From Chaenocephalus aceratus (taxonomy: Eukaryota; Chordata; Actinopteri; Perciformes; Channichthyidae), in contig CM043797.1 of NCBI GenBank assembly GCA_023974075.1, positions 36,708,666-36,772,665 on the forward strand: DNA of 64,000 nucleotides, in the 5' to 3' direction. The notes under the pieces are model-generated. The model saw only the letters and a list, made by a program, of their open reading frames with translations, ran no database searches and had not been told where the DNA came from. Positions 31,145 to 43,539 of this stretch are shown one piece after another (the stretch's first letter is position 1; every line of letters starts with the position of its first letter). Made by a program: the position numbers and the translations under genes.

Positions 31145-31619
31145 TGTCATAGTCTGCTCCATCATTCACCTGTCTCACCTGTTTTCCACACCCACTCGTT
31201 AGCTCACTCTCTTTCTCTTCTGCACCTTCCTCCAGTATTTAAACCCGCACCTTACACACACTCTTTGCCAGGTTGTACTTTGCCTCATGCTTGTCTTTCC
31301 CGCGTTTGAAACTAGATTGCCGACCCGGTTCAGACCCTGCCTGTCCCCGACCTGCCTGCTCTGCCTGTTCCCGGATCCTGCCTGTCCCTCGACTATCCTG
31401 TCTGGCCTGTTATCCGACCCTGCCTGTATCCACGCTGACCGCCTCGCTTACTCCCTGACCCTCTGTCTGTCCCTGACTCACCTTCTGCCCGCTGTCCTCC
31501 GGTGCGTTAAACTGCTCGGTTGGTATTCCTCAGATCCAGTTAAATCTCCAATAAAGTTTATTACCAATTCTCCTTGGTTTCTCGAGGGCTGCATTTGGGT
31601 TCTCCTTAAGATTGTGACA
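31145..31619 (+). mobile_element. Solo LTR, 475 bp
   Basis: Termini TGTCATAG and TTGTGACA, with GATTG on both sides (31140-31144 and 31620-31624). A TATA-like TATTTAAAC lies near 31237 and AATAAA near 31551, giving plus orientation. The end carries GCATTTGGGTTCTCC, a motif also present in a related LTR-like sequence near 45265. The pyrimidine-rich body creates long spurious frames rich in Pro, Cys and Ser. No internal region adjoins. Confidence 0.8.
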
Positions 31620-32598
31620 GATTGCACGTCTGGTTGTTTCTCATCCATTCTCTGAGTTGACCTTTGAAGCTATTGAGAGTGGGACAATCCCGCGTCTCAG
31701 TTGGGAGGCTGTTCCACAAGGAGCTGGCTTTAATGGAGAGGACATTTTGTCCAAAAGTGGTCCGTCTGCGGTGGACCTCACAGTCTCCTCTGGTTTCTGA
31801 CCTCGTGTTCCATCACTTTTTAGTCTCCCTTTTTTCTTTCCGTTATGTTTTGAGCTTCTTCGTTTTTATTTGCGTTTATTAATGTGTTGTTTATGCGGCA
31901 CTTTTAGTAAACCCTGTACATGTTTCGTGAAGTTGGCGAATGTTTTCTATGTGTTGTTGAACAGGTTTCTTCCCATTGTGTTTTTTTATTCACATTGTTC
32001 TGAAAGTGCAGTGCGCTAATAGCAGTGTTGTTGTTCGCATGTTTGCACGTGTCGGGCCATCGTGGGAAGGTGTGGGAAAGGGGAAATTGAAGGACACATT
32101 GTGACACAGAAAGAAGGAAAATATTTTACTCACACAATAATATATTCAGAAAATCTCATGTTGAATATAAATGGGCATGCAGAAACACACACACGGTTTC
32201 TTTGAGAGTGTATTCGTGGATTGATTTGTGACTCCGAGTATTAGCGAGGAGTGAGAATCAGAAGGGGAAGCCTGTCTTGCGGTGGCAGCACTTTTCAACA
32301 CAATAAAAGCTCCGTGCAAGATGCCAAGATGCACGGCTGCATAATGCGTCTTCATTTTAAACGGGGGAGAAATGTATATGAAGAATGGAAATCTGGAAGG
32401 AGAAAGTCTTTCTGGTGCAAATGAGGATTTACATTTTCTTTCCTTCTGGAAGAGAGACCGCACGACTGTGAATGAAATGCCGTTCATTCAATTCACTGCT
32501 GGCTCCATCCGCATATTAAGTCTCTTATTCTCTTATTAAGTTATTTCTCTCTGTTTGCTTCATGTGACACGAAAAGGAGAAAACATTGGCTTCCCACA

Positions 32599-32615
32599 CA
32601 CACACACGCAACGAC

Positions 32616-32649
<34 letters not shown>
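32599..32649 (+). repeat. (CA)n microsatellite
   Basis: CA run broken once by ACGCAACGACC. Confidence 0.85.
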
Positions 32650-32651
<2 letters not shown>

Positions 32652-33019
32652 GGTTCGGAGAGATCTGCCAAGAACTTTTTTTTTTTGACAGTTGAATGCA
32701 ACATTTTTTTTGTTACTTTATGCTAGTTCAAACATCACGAGTGCATTTGGAACAGATACCAATACACATGAGGAACACATCAACATGTACTTTATGTCTC
32801 AGCAGTATTAAACTATATTTTACTCAGGAGACTTACTCTATCATGTAGCATTGTGTGGTTGTGTTAAGTGTGTAAGTTGTGTTAAAGTGTGTGGTCCCAT
32901 TGGGTACCCTGGCTATAAGCTTAGACCGATCAAGTGGTCCCCGCAGGTCATACAAGGCTATGTAATTGAACCACTGAGGGTTTTACACTAACCTGTAACT
33001 ACTAACCGTTTATCTTCCC

Positions 33020-33093
33020 TTCACACACACACACACACACACCACACACACACACCACACACCACACACACCACACACACACCCCCCACACAC
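33020..33093 (+). repeat. (CA)n microsatellite, interrupted
   Basis: CA run with repeated ACCAC steps and a C run near its right end. Confidence 0.85.
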
Positions 33094-34199
33094 GTACATT
33101 TAGCCCTGTGGCCCCAAACACACAGCCACTCCAGATGCTTTGTGGGTACAGGATTTTCTCCACCATCCTATTATCTCAGGATACCCTAACCATTTAAAAC
33201 GGGACTTTCGCCATTTCAAATACCTAAGTCAACTGTCCGATACACAAAAACAAAAACCACACAGGACATGCATATATATGAATTGTTCCTTAATCCCACA
33301 CTTTTTAAAGCTAATTGTTTCCCATTTAATGTTGAGTTGAGTCCCATCTTGTGGTTTGTACCCATTTTTTTTTTCAAAACAAATTGGCCACTGGGTAAAG
33401 CTTAAACCTCCTGCTCTCACTACCTGTTAGGGGTTGTTTCATATCTCCAATCTTAAAGCTCCGGGAGGCAGAGCTACAAGAGCCTCTCCATGTCAGAGAT
33501 CATATCCGGGTTTGCAAATCCACCAGTGTGGAAGAGAAGACCGCTGTCCAGTGACAGAGCGCCGCTCGGCTCAATGACGAGTCACTGTCTGTTAAGTGGT
33601 CGGGGAATAAGAGACACACTGCATATGAAGGCCAAGGAGATGGGTAATGTTACACACAACAACGTGCCATAGATACAGGTGTACGGTGAAACATTACATG
33701 TTATTAAGAAATCACGATACAAAAAATAATGTATTTCCTTAAAGACGTAATCAGATTAGTGGTTAATTGATTTAATGGGGATTCCAGCAGGATCACAATG
33801 TTAGTACAAACCTAAAAAGAACAGTGTTTGTTGTCAAAGGATCAGATATTATTTCTTGTAAATTGTAATAATCTGGAGGCTAATTATTTAAGTGTAAATC
33901 TAATTACTGCCTGATCTGCTTTATGGCTTTCACTATCTTTGGTTCATGTGTTCTGTTTTAATTCAGTAGGTGAACCTCTGTTCTTAACATTGTGTGTTGA
34001 GCTTTACTGTATGTATTGAACTAAAACAAATCCGACATTTTAAGTCGGAATAGTGAGAATTCCAGATCAGAATTCCCGTCTTCCCGGACAAACAGACTCA
34101 AATTCAGTTTCTTTCCCAGGGCCTATGTGCCTAAACGCTGCTAATATTTAAGTTATATAAACCTTCCGTGCAATACGAGGGGAATCGTGCAATTTAATT

Positions 34200-34390
34200 T
34201 ATCTATTATTTATTTGTACATATCTCTTTTTTTAAGTCCCATTTATGTGTTTTTATATTGTCTTGTTGTGTTTTATATTGTCTTGTTGTTTTTATATTGT
34301 CTTGTTATTGCGTGTTGGCACCTTGAGTCTGTTGTAATTTCGTTGTACTTGTACAATGACAAATAAAGTTCTATCTATCTATCTATCTTA
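34200..34390 (+). mobile_element. LINE 3' end with TCTA tail
   Basis: Contains TTGTAATTTCGTTGTACTTG, then ACAATGACAAATAAAG, and ends in (TCTA)n at 34372-34388. This end type is common to CR1/Rex-like fish LINEs; no coding part remains. A 20-bp motif, TATATTGTCTTGTTG, is repeated inside near 34255-34305. Confidence 0.6.
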
Positions 34391-35388
34391 TTCATCTCGC
34401 AATGTGGAATTTTCAGGCCGTAGACTTTGGTAGACATACAGTATGTATATTAAACAATAAGGCAACATACATTAATAAAAAACATATAAACATATAATAT
34501 AAAAATATAAATACAAGCAAAAATAAGAACACCATGGTTCAAATAAGTAGCAATATTTTAAAACATCAGTGGATAAATAAAAGTATATAAGAGCTGGTAA
34601 CGTTCAAAAATCGTTAATAACTTGTTAAGAAATCAAGCATTTAATGTGCATACATGTAGTTGTTTATTGCTCATGTTTGTATTCTAGCATACATCATTGT
34701 ATTTCTTGCATATACAAACATCACAATTAGCAGTTGAAACACACTACACACACAATTGTAAGTTGTATTAAGTACACATAATATGTTAGTATGCATTTTA
34801 GAACAGACCAAATGTCTCTTACTCTGTTGATGCAGCAGTGACTGGATTGTCCTCAGGTTGACCCGTGACGTCAACATCTCCCCGATGTCTTCACATTTCT
34901 CTGCCCTTTGACGCTTGACCTCATCACGACTCCATGACATATCCCAGGCACATCTGCCAGTGGCATGCAACATTTCATTGCTAATAAATGTAACCCAAAA
35001 TAGAAAGAAAACTCATTTGCAGAGTCTAATTCTTCTCTGAGTTCTCCGTGGCACTATTGTTTTATGGGGTCAGCTAATCTGGCACATTTGGAGATGAGCA
35101 ATTATTCCATGCTCACTCTGCGTCTAATTTGGAGACGAGGGAATACAAAGAGGGTCAGAGAAGGTCAAGTTATTTCCCATGAGGTCACTGTTGACATGAA
35201 TTGTGGAGTAGAGAATAAGGTGCCTCTTCGAGTTAAACCACTTGTGAAAATATCGTTTCAATATGGCACCAGTCATGTTTTCATACGTCTCTCCTGATTT
35301 CTGTCATGTTTAAAGAAATCAAATCAATCTAAGACATGCAGCTGATTCTCCCCTTCTTACACACATGGGCTTTAGTGAAGCAGAGACC
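34391..35388. other. No recognised gene
   Basis: A minus-strand frame near 34820-34973 (starting MLHATGRCAWDM) has plausible composition but no recognised homology or clear splice sites. Otherwise AT-rich. Confidence 0.4.
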
Positions 35389-35390
35389 TG

Positions 35391-35416
35391 TGGTGTGTGT
35401 GTGTGTGTGTGTGTGT

Positions 35417-35447
<31 letters not shown>

Positions 35448-35456
35448 TGTGTGTGA
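35391..35456 (+). repeat. (TG)n microsatellite, interrupted
   Basis: TG run with TTG and TGG interruptions. Confidence 0.9.
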
Positions 35457-35831
35457 GGGTCCAGGAGACAGACAGGCCAATTACCCTGCAGTGGCACTTT
35501 AAGCCCGATCCCCCAGCAGAAGGGTCACGGGGTCGCAGGCTAACCCAGGCTCGGCGCACACCAAGGGGGACAGAGAGGTGCTCTTTGCACTCTTGTTCTG
35601 TCACTGAAGCACAGTCTGGAACAACAAAGTCAGACACCCTGTCCTCTTAATCTGCTTCAGAGGCAGCCAAGGGCACGTCAACACAACTTAACACATCTCA
35701 TGCACATTCCTACATATACGGAGTTCGGTAAGGGATAGTGTGCAGCGAGGTGGTCAGAAAAAATAACACCATCAGGGTGATCAAGATCCTACGGAGCCCC
35801 TAAAGGGACATGAAAAAAAAAAAAAGAGACA

Positions 35832-35911
35832 AAAAAAAATAAAGTCAGGATAACGGATTCGTTTCTCGTGCGCACGAGAAACGAATCCGTTATCCTGACT
35901 TTATTTTTTTT
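35832..35911. repeat. Perfect 80-bp palindrome without spacer
   Basis: Two 40-bp arms meet at 35871/35872 (centre CTCGTGCGCACGAG) and match at every position, including GATAACGGATTCG and the outer A/T runs. Related GTGCGCAC palindromes recur near 36756-36806 in the right arm of the same element. Confidence 0.95.
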
Positions 35912-36167
35912 GAGAAAGTTACTGATGCACCAAGGAGGAAGTGGAACACGAGACAACCATGTCATTGCAGACTTTTATGTTTACGTGGGGAATTGACAGT
36001 GCATACATTATTTGAGATATATTTTGAAGTCAGACTTAATTGTATGGACATTTCGGCCAGGGGTGTAGAGCTATTGGTTTAAGCACCGGATTGGCAAAAA
36101 ACAGGAGAGTCTGTAAACCAGTCTGCTTTGATCTATGAATTAATGTCCGTGACTCTCAGAGTACCTG

Positions 36168-36280
<113 letters not shown>

Positions 36281-36895
36281 CCAGTGGCGGACTGGCCATC
36301 GGGACGTTCGGGACGAATCCCATTGGGCCGGTACCGAAGTGGGCCGCCCGTTGACAGTTTACGTGGGCTGGGCTGGGTGCGAGTCCCGGGCTGATTTTTA
36401 GTCCCAGTCCGCCCATCGTGTATAGCTGTTCAATGAAGGTAAACACAGTGTAGGCGGTGCGTAAAAGCTCTTTGAGCGCTGGTGCTGCTCTTCTCTGAGT
36501 TACACGTCCCGCTGCCTCCTGGAGTGACCACACACCCCTGGCCGAAATGTCCTTAAAGTGAAGTCTAAGTACGATATATATCTCAAATAATGTATGCACT
36601 GTCATTTCCCCACGTAAACATAACAGTCTGCAATTAAATGGTTGTCTCCTGTGCGCTTCACTTCCTCCTTGGCGCACGGTAACTTTCTCAAAAAAAAAGT
36701 GCGAGATACTTTCTGGTGACCATGAGAAACGTTCTCGTGCTCACCAGAAACTTCTCGTGCGCACGAGTTAGTATCTCGTGCCACGAGGTAGTATCTCGTG
36801 CGCACCAGATACTAACTCGTTATCCTGACTTTTTTTTTCTCCCCCTGTTTTTTTCTTTTTTCCTTCATGTCCCTTTAGGGGCTCCGTAAGATCCC

Positions 36896-37864
36896 GTATT
36901 GAACGGCTGTGTGATGAAGGTATTCGTCACTATGGACTGACGGCTTCGGGCCGGGTAATATTGCACTTTATTAGCGTGATTGCACAGTACAGTTGACATT
37001 ACATATTTGCACATAATTTATACTAATTATTGAGGTAGTATTTTTTAACTGATTAAACCGTATTTATTGGAATGTCGTCGGGCAGGTGCTGGTCGGGTCC
37101 TCGGCTCCGCCTGAAAAGATAGGGGAGTTTGCGAGAGCGCCGAGAGTTATGCTGGTGTAAGGATGACATCGGTTGAGAGTAATCAGGGTGCAAATAATAT
37201 GTTGATGTCTGTGGCTGATGATTGTGTGCACCTGGTGTCCTGTGTTGTCTCCTCCCCCCTCACCTGTGTCTTGTTAGTATTTAGGTGCTGTTTCCTTGTA
37301 ACTGGGTGAGATCCTTGTGGCTGCAGGATGTGTGCAAGGAGAACCGCAGGATTGAGGCTGTGAACTTTGTGCACATGATTTTAATAAATGCCCACGTCGG
37401 GTTATATTTGTGGACGTTCTGCCTCTGCCCTTGCCTTGGTCTGGGCCGCTCAACGGTCAGTCTCACAGGCTGCATACTAAATAATCCAACAACTTGACTC
37501 ACAACACTCACTGACGTCAACATTACCAAAGTTCTTTCTGCTGATTGAAATGTCTGCACACGTAGCCCTTTGATCCTCCTTGGCTCTGCTAGCGAAAATG
37601 AACAACATGTGGAATGTTTTAAATAGACTAATCAGAATTGAGTATTCAATTAAGCCTTGTAATAAATCCCAATAAAGTCTTACCCATTTAACCCATGTAT
37701 TCCTAACCTGCAATTTACGTGCACCTGCACATATACATGTATAGCCTGTTTTCATTATCCCCATTCATATCTGTTTATATGTATGTTCAGCTACTTAGTG
37801 TTTTACGTCAACATATTGCTGTTATTCTTATTACGTTTACATGTTTAGTCATGTTTGTATTAAG
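36896..37864. other. No recognised gene; possible retroelement-like sequence
   Basis: The part 37150-37500 resembles an LTR or retroelement end (pyrimidine-rich TCTCCTCCCCCCTCACC, then TATTTAGG, then AATAAA near 37383), but I could not find matching termini and a target duplication. Confidence 0.3.
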
Positions 37865-38090
37865 ATCAAGATGGACTTTTATTAATCCCTCGTGGGGAAA
37901 TTGTTTCTCTGCATTTGACCCATCCTAGTGTTAGGAGCAGTGTGCTGCCATTTTGTACGGCGCCCGGGGAGCAGTGTGGGGAACGGTGCCTTGCTCAGGG
38001 ACACCTCGGTAGCACTTGGTCTTGCCGGGACTTGAACTGGTGACCTTCCAGTTGCCAAGCCAAGTCTATATGGACTTCGCCACCACCACC
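37865..38090 (+). repeat. Dispersed repeat (LINE/SINE-type), unassigned
   Basis: Blocks ATGGACTTTTATTAATCCCT, GGGGAAATTG, CATTTGACCCATCC, GGCGCCCGGGGAGCAGTG, GGTGCCTTGCTCAGGGACAC and TGAACTGGTGACCTTCC form a repeat seen widely in fish. A shorter relative is at 6681-6840. Confidence 0.55.
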
Positions 38091-38186
38091 CCTATACTTA
38101 TTATCTGTATCCTCCCTCTCACTCATTTCCTTTTTCCACTGCCTCTTCTGCTCCAGTCATCCTTCCATTATCTCTCACGTGTCTTT

Positions 38187-38274
38187 TAGAGAAAAGAGGG
38201 AACAGAACAATTAGACGATGGGAGGATACCGTTTTTGAGATGATTGCATTTGCCAGCCTGATTATCGTTGGGTT
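38187..38274 (+). other. Exon-like block, copy 1 of a direct duplication
   Basis: Preceded by a long pyrimidine tract and CTTTTAG (a good acceptor). It can read KRGNRTIRRWEDTVFEMIAF and then SLIIVG, followed by GTTAGT as a possible donor. It matches 38535-38622 at 81 of 88 positions without gaps. I do not recognise the peptide. It could be a host exon or part of an unrecognised repeat. Confidence 0.35.
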
Positions 38275-38534
38275 AGTCAACCATAGTCTTCCAGTTTTGT
38301 GTACAGACAGAGAGATCGAAATACTGTTTCCCACAATCCCGAATTTAAAAACAAATGTATTTAAAAATATGTGTGCAAATATCTATGTATACACAGAAGG
38401 TTGTAAAGACACATTTTGACATTAAGACCTAAATAAAAACACAACAATCATATACAACATAACTTCACCACGTCACTTCAATATTTTGAGAATGTACATT
38501 AGTGCACGATGGTCCAAGTTCTTTTTAAAACATA

Positions 38535-38622
38535 TAGAGAAAAGAGGGAACAGAACAATTAGACGATGGAAGGATCCAGTATTTGAGATGATTGCATTTT
38601 CCAGACTGATCATCGTTGGGTT
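38535..38622 (+). other. Exon-like block, copy 2 of a direct duplication
   Basis: Same 88-bp block, 348 bp downstream, also preceded by an AG (ACATATAG). It lies within an open frame that runs from 38486 to 38725 and continues into a hydrophobic stretch (FVLRVFLFLAPVCVLVCV). The acceptor context is weaker than for copy 1. Confidence 0.3.
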
Positions 38623-38984
38623 TGTGTTGCGAGTGTTCCTCTTCCTAGCTCCAGTGTGTGTGCTGGTGTGTGTTCCTGTCTGCCTTCACAGTTCAGCGTC
38701 ACTCTGGGCAGACCAGCGGGCCTAAAGCAGCTGCCTGCTGTGGCCTGGAGGCACTTGGAGCCAAACATAGAAACATGCAGCGCAACAAGGCAATCACACG
38801 GCATTTGTCCCTGACTCGAAACAAGGTTAGAGCTATTATAAAAAGTAAAAAAACAGGAAGATTGCTCGCGGCTCTGTGCCCAAATAAAAGGGAATGATTC
38901 TACACTGCACTGTAACTTTTATCCATGTATTTTTTCTTTTAATGTTTCTTTTATTAGCTTTTCTTTTTAATGACTGATTTTAAA

Positions 38985-39140
38985 TGCCATTTTCTTAATG
39001 TCTTTCATTTTTTGTAAAGCACTTTGAATTGCCTTGTGTTGAAAAGTGCTATATAAATACACTTGCCTTGCCTTGCCTTGCCTTGCCTTGCCTTGCCTCG
39101 CCTTGCCTCGCCTCGCCTCGCCTCGCCTTGCCTTGCCTGT
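38985..39140 (+). mobile_element. LINE 3' end with (CTTGC)n tail
   Basis: Contains AAAGCACTTTGAATTGCC and AAAAGTGCTATATAAATACA, then about 15 copies of a CTTGC/CTCGC pentamer (39062-39138). The same end lies inverted at 52263-52345. It is the L2-type LINE end; no coding part is present. Confidence 0.7.
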
Positions 39141-40254
39141 GCCCCCCCAACGCAGGGTGGGCAAGCCTTGCCACTTTGCCGTTTTTTTAAAAATCAATAA
39201 GTGAAAACGTTTCCACTAAAGGTTTTTTGGTGTGAAATACGTGAGAAATAAAGAATACAAATATACAACACAGCCTGAGGTGTGCTCACTGCTGCTCTCT
39301 GATTGACAAGTCATACAGTACATACTGTAGGTGACACCCTGCTATACAATAGCACTACACCCTGCAATGTGTGTGAAAGACAATAGACTTTACAGCATGT
39401 TTTTTGAAGTTGCGTTGGTGTTTGTGTGTTGGTTGTTGACGGCAGTGTGTGCCCCCCTTTGTAAATGATTGCCCCCCCATTCGATTTGTTCTAGAGCCGA
39501 CCCTGGACCTATGGCACTCAACTATAAATACATTGAATATAATATTACCCTTTGTCTCCTCTTCTAAGGAACACTTGGATAGTTTTGTGCTTTTTACATA
39601 CTGGTGAAACTGTGGGAGTAATGGATTACAAGTAACAGGATTACATAATCGGGATAGAAGAACAATAACTGTATTCCCTTGGAGTTTCATTCACAATCTA
39701 AGCAGGTACATTTAAAAAGAATGCAGGTTAACAACGTTATCAATATGTTATGGGTAGACGTACTGCATGAAATTCCTTTTTGGTTTTAATTGAGCTACTT
39801 TTCTTTAATGCAGTAATAGTAACTACAACAGCTTTTGTAAACTATATTCACATTTTTGATCCTAAATATCCTGGTTGCTTCTTTTCTAAGTTGAAATTGT
39901 TCTGTTGTCTTACAAAATACAATTAAGAACAAAAACATCTTATTGATATTTATTTTCTCTTCGATTTATTTGCATTAAAATGTGATTTTGAGGTGATCAA
40001 AATGTGACGGAAGTAAACAGGTTACATTCATTTTTATTGTGACGCTCAGATTACATTTGCCTTTAGCCAGTGTTAGCCGGATACCATGCCACAGTGCGTA
40101 CATAACCAGCTACCCCTACATTAACATGACTGCAGGTCTTTTCAGTCAAAATATACAAATCTAATGTCTCATTTGTTATTCCTTGCAATACTAGCATCAT
40201 TCTGCATTCTTCCTCACTTGCACCTCTTACTTTTAGCGCTTCATATTTCATGCT
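39141..40254. other. No recognised gene or repeat
   Basis: AT-rich intergenic sequence; no feature supported. Confidence 0.45.
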
Positions 40255-40380
40255 TCCAAATGTTCAGGTTCATATTTTTTCATGTTGTGCCTCTACTGTG
40301 ACATGTTTACACACTTTAATGTTGAAAAATGTATATATTTTCGCATACTGCCTGTCCAAAACAAGCTGGACAATTAGCTG
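40255..40380 (+). mobile_element. Family A element, left-end fragment
   Basis: TGTTCAGGTTCATATTTTTT, then CTACTGTGACATGTTTACAC and CTTTAATGTTGAAAAATG match the start of the family A element. The remainder is missing. Confidence 0.5.
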
Positions 40381-40625
40381 AGACACTATACTGCCATATT
40401 ATTCATATTTAAAAAAACTTAGCAGAATAAGCCCCCTAATTCAGAATTATGATTTGAAGACAGAATCTGTTTCATATGCATTACTTAATATGACTATGCC
40501 ACATTATACTGTGTGGTAAGTCCTTCATAAATCAGGCATGATGTTCTACATGAAAAAGTGTCAAAGAAAAGTCACTCCATTTTTTAATCAGCACATTCAA
40601 TCAAATAGCTGTCAAAATCATTGCA

Positions 40626-40682
<57 letters not shown>
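40626..40682 (+). repeat. (CA)n microsatellite
   Basis: CA run with one ACCAC interruption near the left end. Confidence 0.92.
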
Positions 40683-40684
<2 letters not shown>

Positions 40685-40689
40685 CATTG

Positions 40690-41385
40690 CAATCAGCGAA
40701 CACACCAAGCATCCTTGCCTGGCGTCTGTCTAGGAGTATGTGCCGCATTGAGCTGATACTATAATTAGCTGCTTAATCATAATCATTGTTACTTTTCACT
40801 AGTTCACTTCCTGTGCAGAGGGAAACCTCACTCCAATTTACATCATTAAAGTAATTGCACAACACTTGCTAATGCACCAGTTAATGCCAACTTATGCCAA
40901 TCTAGTCTCCCTGCTAGCGCATTTGCCATGATTAGCCGCTGATGCTAACCGAGCAAAGCGGCGGGGGAAACACATCAGGAGTTGCATGCTGGCTCAAGCA
41001 CTAAAAATACTCTGTAGTACAAGAGTCTGCATGAGCAATGCAAGGTTTTTTGTTGTTGTGTTGTTGTGTGAGAGCTGCAGACTACTGAAAACCAGAGAAG
41101 CAGGTACATGAGAAACAAGGGGTGCGGAAAAAAGCATTGAGTCGTTACAAGTTCTGCAAAATAGCCTATAGCCAGGGTGCACATACATTTTGTGCCCTGG
41201 TTCTCAAAGGAGCACCTGGAGATGCTGCTTGGTGCACATCCTTAAAATGAAATAAACCAGACCTTTTGAGGGGTACTTGACTTTATGAATGGGTGGGGGG
41301 GGGCAGCATTGGCTCGCGAATTATACTTTGGCGGCCCTTAATATACGGCAGCCCGCCCAAGTAAAGTCTATGTGTGTACCAGTTC
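40690..41385. other. No recognised gene
   Basis: Intergenic sequence with a G run near 41294; nothing identified. Confidence 0.4.
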
Positions 41386-41393
41386 TTATTCAA

Positions 41394-41538
41394 CTCTCTT
41401 TTCTCTCTCCTCTTCTCTCGTCTCTCTTTTCTCTCTCTCTCTTCTCTCGTCTCTCTTTTCTCTCTTTCTCTTCTCTTCTCTCGTCTCTCTTTTCTCTCTC
41501 TCTCTTCTCGCCTCTCTTTTCTCTCTCTTTCTCCTCTC
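41394..41538 (+). repeat. CT-rich microsatellite (TCTCTTTTC-type)
   Basis: About 145 bp of C and T with occasional G in TCTCGTCTC. It opens low-complexity Ser/Leu/Phe frames on one strand and Arg/Glu/Lys frames on the other; neither is a gene. Confidence 0.92.
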
Positions 41539-41689
41539 AATGTTGGTGCCTTTTTTCAAATGATCCGGTGCTCCTTTTTCGGCACCAGTTATGTGCAGCC
41601 CCTCCATATTGTTACGCTTTAATGGACAGTGTGAGTAGCTTTGAAATATACCTGATTGCTTTGGTTTTTTGCAACTAATTACTAAGTTG

Positions 41690-41985
41690 CATGCCACCTC
41701 TTTTCACCCTCTGTCTGAAACCAGAGCCCATTCTGCTCTGATTGGTTGGCTGGCCGGCTCTGTTGTGATTGGTCAACCGCTTAAAGATGTCCCGCCTCTT
41801 AGCCTACCAAGTACAATGTGTTCGAGTGCTAGCCAATAGAAGCGCAAGTGATACCTAGTGATGTCACTATGTTTCCCGAGGTAAACAAAGGAGCTCAATG
41901 GAAGCGTTTACTTGCAAAAAACAAATATAACACACTGCAAAAAATGGAAAACCCCAAAAAGCACAATAGGGTCTTTTTAAAGCGA
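41690..41985 (+). mobile_element. Family A TTAA-type element copy
   Basis: Blocks CACCTCTTTTCACCCTCTGT, GCTCTGATTGGTTGGC, GCCAATAGAAGCGCAAG and GTGATGTCACTATG in order, ending near GGGTCTTTTTAAAG. Left end missing. Confidence 0.6.
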
Positions 41986-41989
41986 ACTA

Positions 41990-43190
41990 CTCGTTCAGGT
42001 GATGTCTTTCGGGTTTGAATCTGATTTCAGATAGACATATCTTGGACAGCGTTTTCTGGGGTCTAGGTTTTTTGTGCCTCTCTGTTTGGAAAGAGCCCAA
42101 TAATGAGAGACAGAATGACGGAGAGCTGATAATGATATCTTGCTTAGGTCAGGGCAGAGAGTGGGAGCGAGCCCCGAACCCTGAATGTCTATTTGGAGGA
42201 ACAAGTGCTCTGCTTACGCTCAATTAACCTTGAGAGCTATTACTTTGTGCAGTCAGTTCAGGCACGTACAGAGAGACAGGATAGAGAATGAGGACCTCTG
42301 GAAGGAGTCATCTACTGAGGACAGACTAACCCGTGCCCTCACGCTGTCGTTCTGTTTAACAGCAGCGGCCAGGGAAACACAAATGTGACTTTGGGGTTTG
42401 GTTGATTTTAAAGTAAGTCTTGGCTTCCAGACTTTTATTGTCATATTCAAACATATATACGTTTTTGAAAAAGGTTTACAACTTAAATTCTCACCCTCCC
42501 AACCAATCCTGTGGTGATCCAATGAGGGGCAAGGGGCCATGCCTCCATAATGTTGAGCCTTGAGCCAACTCTTAAACTCATGTAGGCTAAAACCATTTGA
42601 AACACTTGTCTCTCAAAATGGTGACTTTAGTCATTACGTGATGTGACATATGTTGCTGAATGTCTGGAGAACAAAACCAATAAGGATAACATCGGAAAGC
42701 TAAGAATATCCTCCTTTCAACATCACTTGTAACTCAAAATGTGTTTCAGGGTTAATGTGACTGCTTTTAATAATAAAGCTGATCCGAATGCACACAAAGC
42801 ATTCTGTCCCTCTTACCTCATCGTCAGTATCTCTGGCAAACCTTGAAGATACTAGTCGCTAACACATTTCATCATGAAGGTGCATAGATCCTACTCGTAA
42901 AAGGTGTTGAATATGGCCATGTGGTTCAAACCTCTGTACTATTGCGGAAGAAATTGAACGTGAGTTTTCCAAGAAGTGAAACAGAAAGAGAGAGCAGGAG
43001 ACAGAGACAGGGTCATAAATGGAAAACGAGCTCCATTCCCGTGCAGCGTCTCCCTTCACTGACCTCTGGAACAGCAGTCCTCATAAAGCCTGCATATATG
43101 CGGGACCTTTTAAATGGCGTCACTTCAGCCTTCCTGATTTATGAGCTAGCGTTTTAACTCTCACTTGCGAGTGTATGAGTAGGCGTGTGT
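41990..43190. other. No recognised gene
   Basis: Short frames on both strands but no motif, splice pattern or repeat ends recognised. Confidence 0.4.
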
Positions 43191-43236
43191 GTGTATAGCT
43201 CTGTGTGTGTGTCCATACCTTTAAGTGTAACTATTG

Positions 43237-43279
43237 TGAATGTGGGTGTGTGTGTGTGTGTGTGTGGTGTGTGTGTGTC
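43237..43279 (+). repeat. (TG)n microsatellite
   Basis: TG run with one GG step. Confidence 0.85.
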
Positions 43280-43392
43280 AACTGCGACCTTGACAGCGGG
43301 CAGCATATCATTGTTAAGCACTGGTGGCCTGTGTTCACCTTTTCTGTAATCTACAGCTTTGCTCTGTGTGGGCACAGAGGTCTGGGCAGAAT

Positions 43393-43394
<2 letters not shown>

Positions 43395-43473
<79 letters not shown>
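43395..43473 (+). repeat. (TG)n microsatellite, about 39 units
   Basis: Pure TG run; adjoining frames of Val-Cys are artefacts. Confidence 0.95.
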
Positions 43474-43474
<1 letters not shown>

Positions 43475-43539
43475 GTGCATGGGCATATGGTGGGAAAGCA
43501 GATTCACTGTGTGGTTCTCACTTCTTATCGAAGGGCCAT

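Larger units (their letters stand above)
31625..34199. other. No recognised gene; two CA microsatellites
   Basis: Contains CA-rich runs at 32599-32649 and 33020-33093, the second next to TGTGGGGACC-type repeat debris on its left (32893-33010). No exon or RNA gene recognised. Confidence 0.4.

Noticed and set aside
31273..31655. Cys/Pro/Ser-rich plus-strand frames near 31.3-31.6 kb
   Set aside because: They lie within a solo LTR with a pyrimidine-rich body and cross its polyadenylation signal.
37150..37500. A further solo LTR
   Set aside because: It has an LTR-like composition and AATAAA, but I could not find paired TG...CA ends with a matching target duplication.
41283..41697. Arg/Glu-rich and Ser/Leu/Phe-rich frames across the CT-rich tract
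   Set aside because: Low-complexity microsatellite; frames on both strands are open for compositional reasons.
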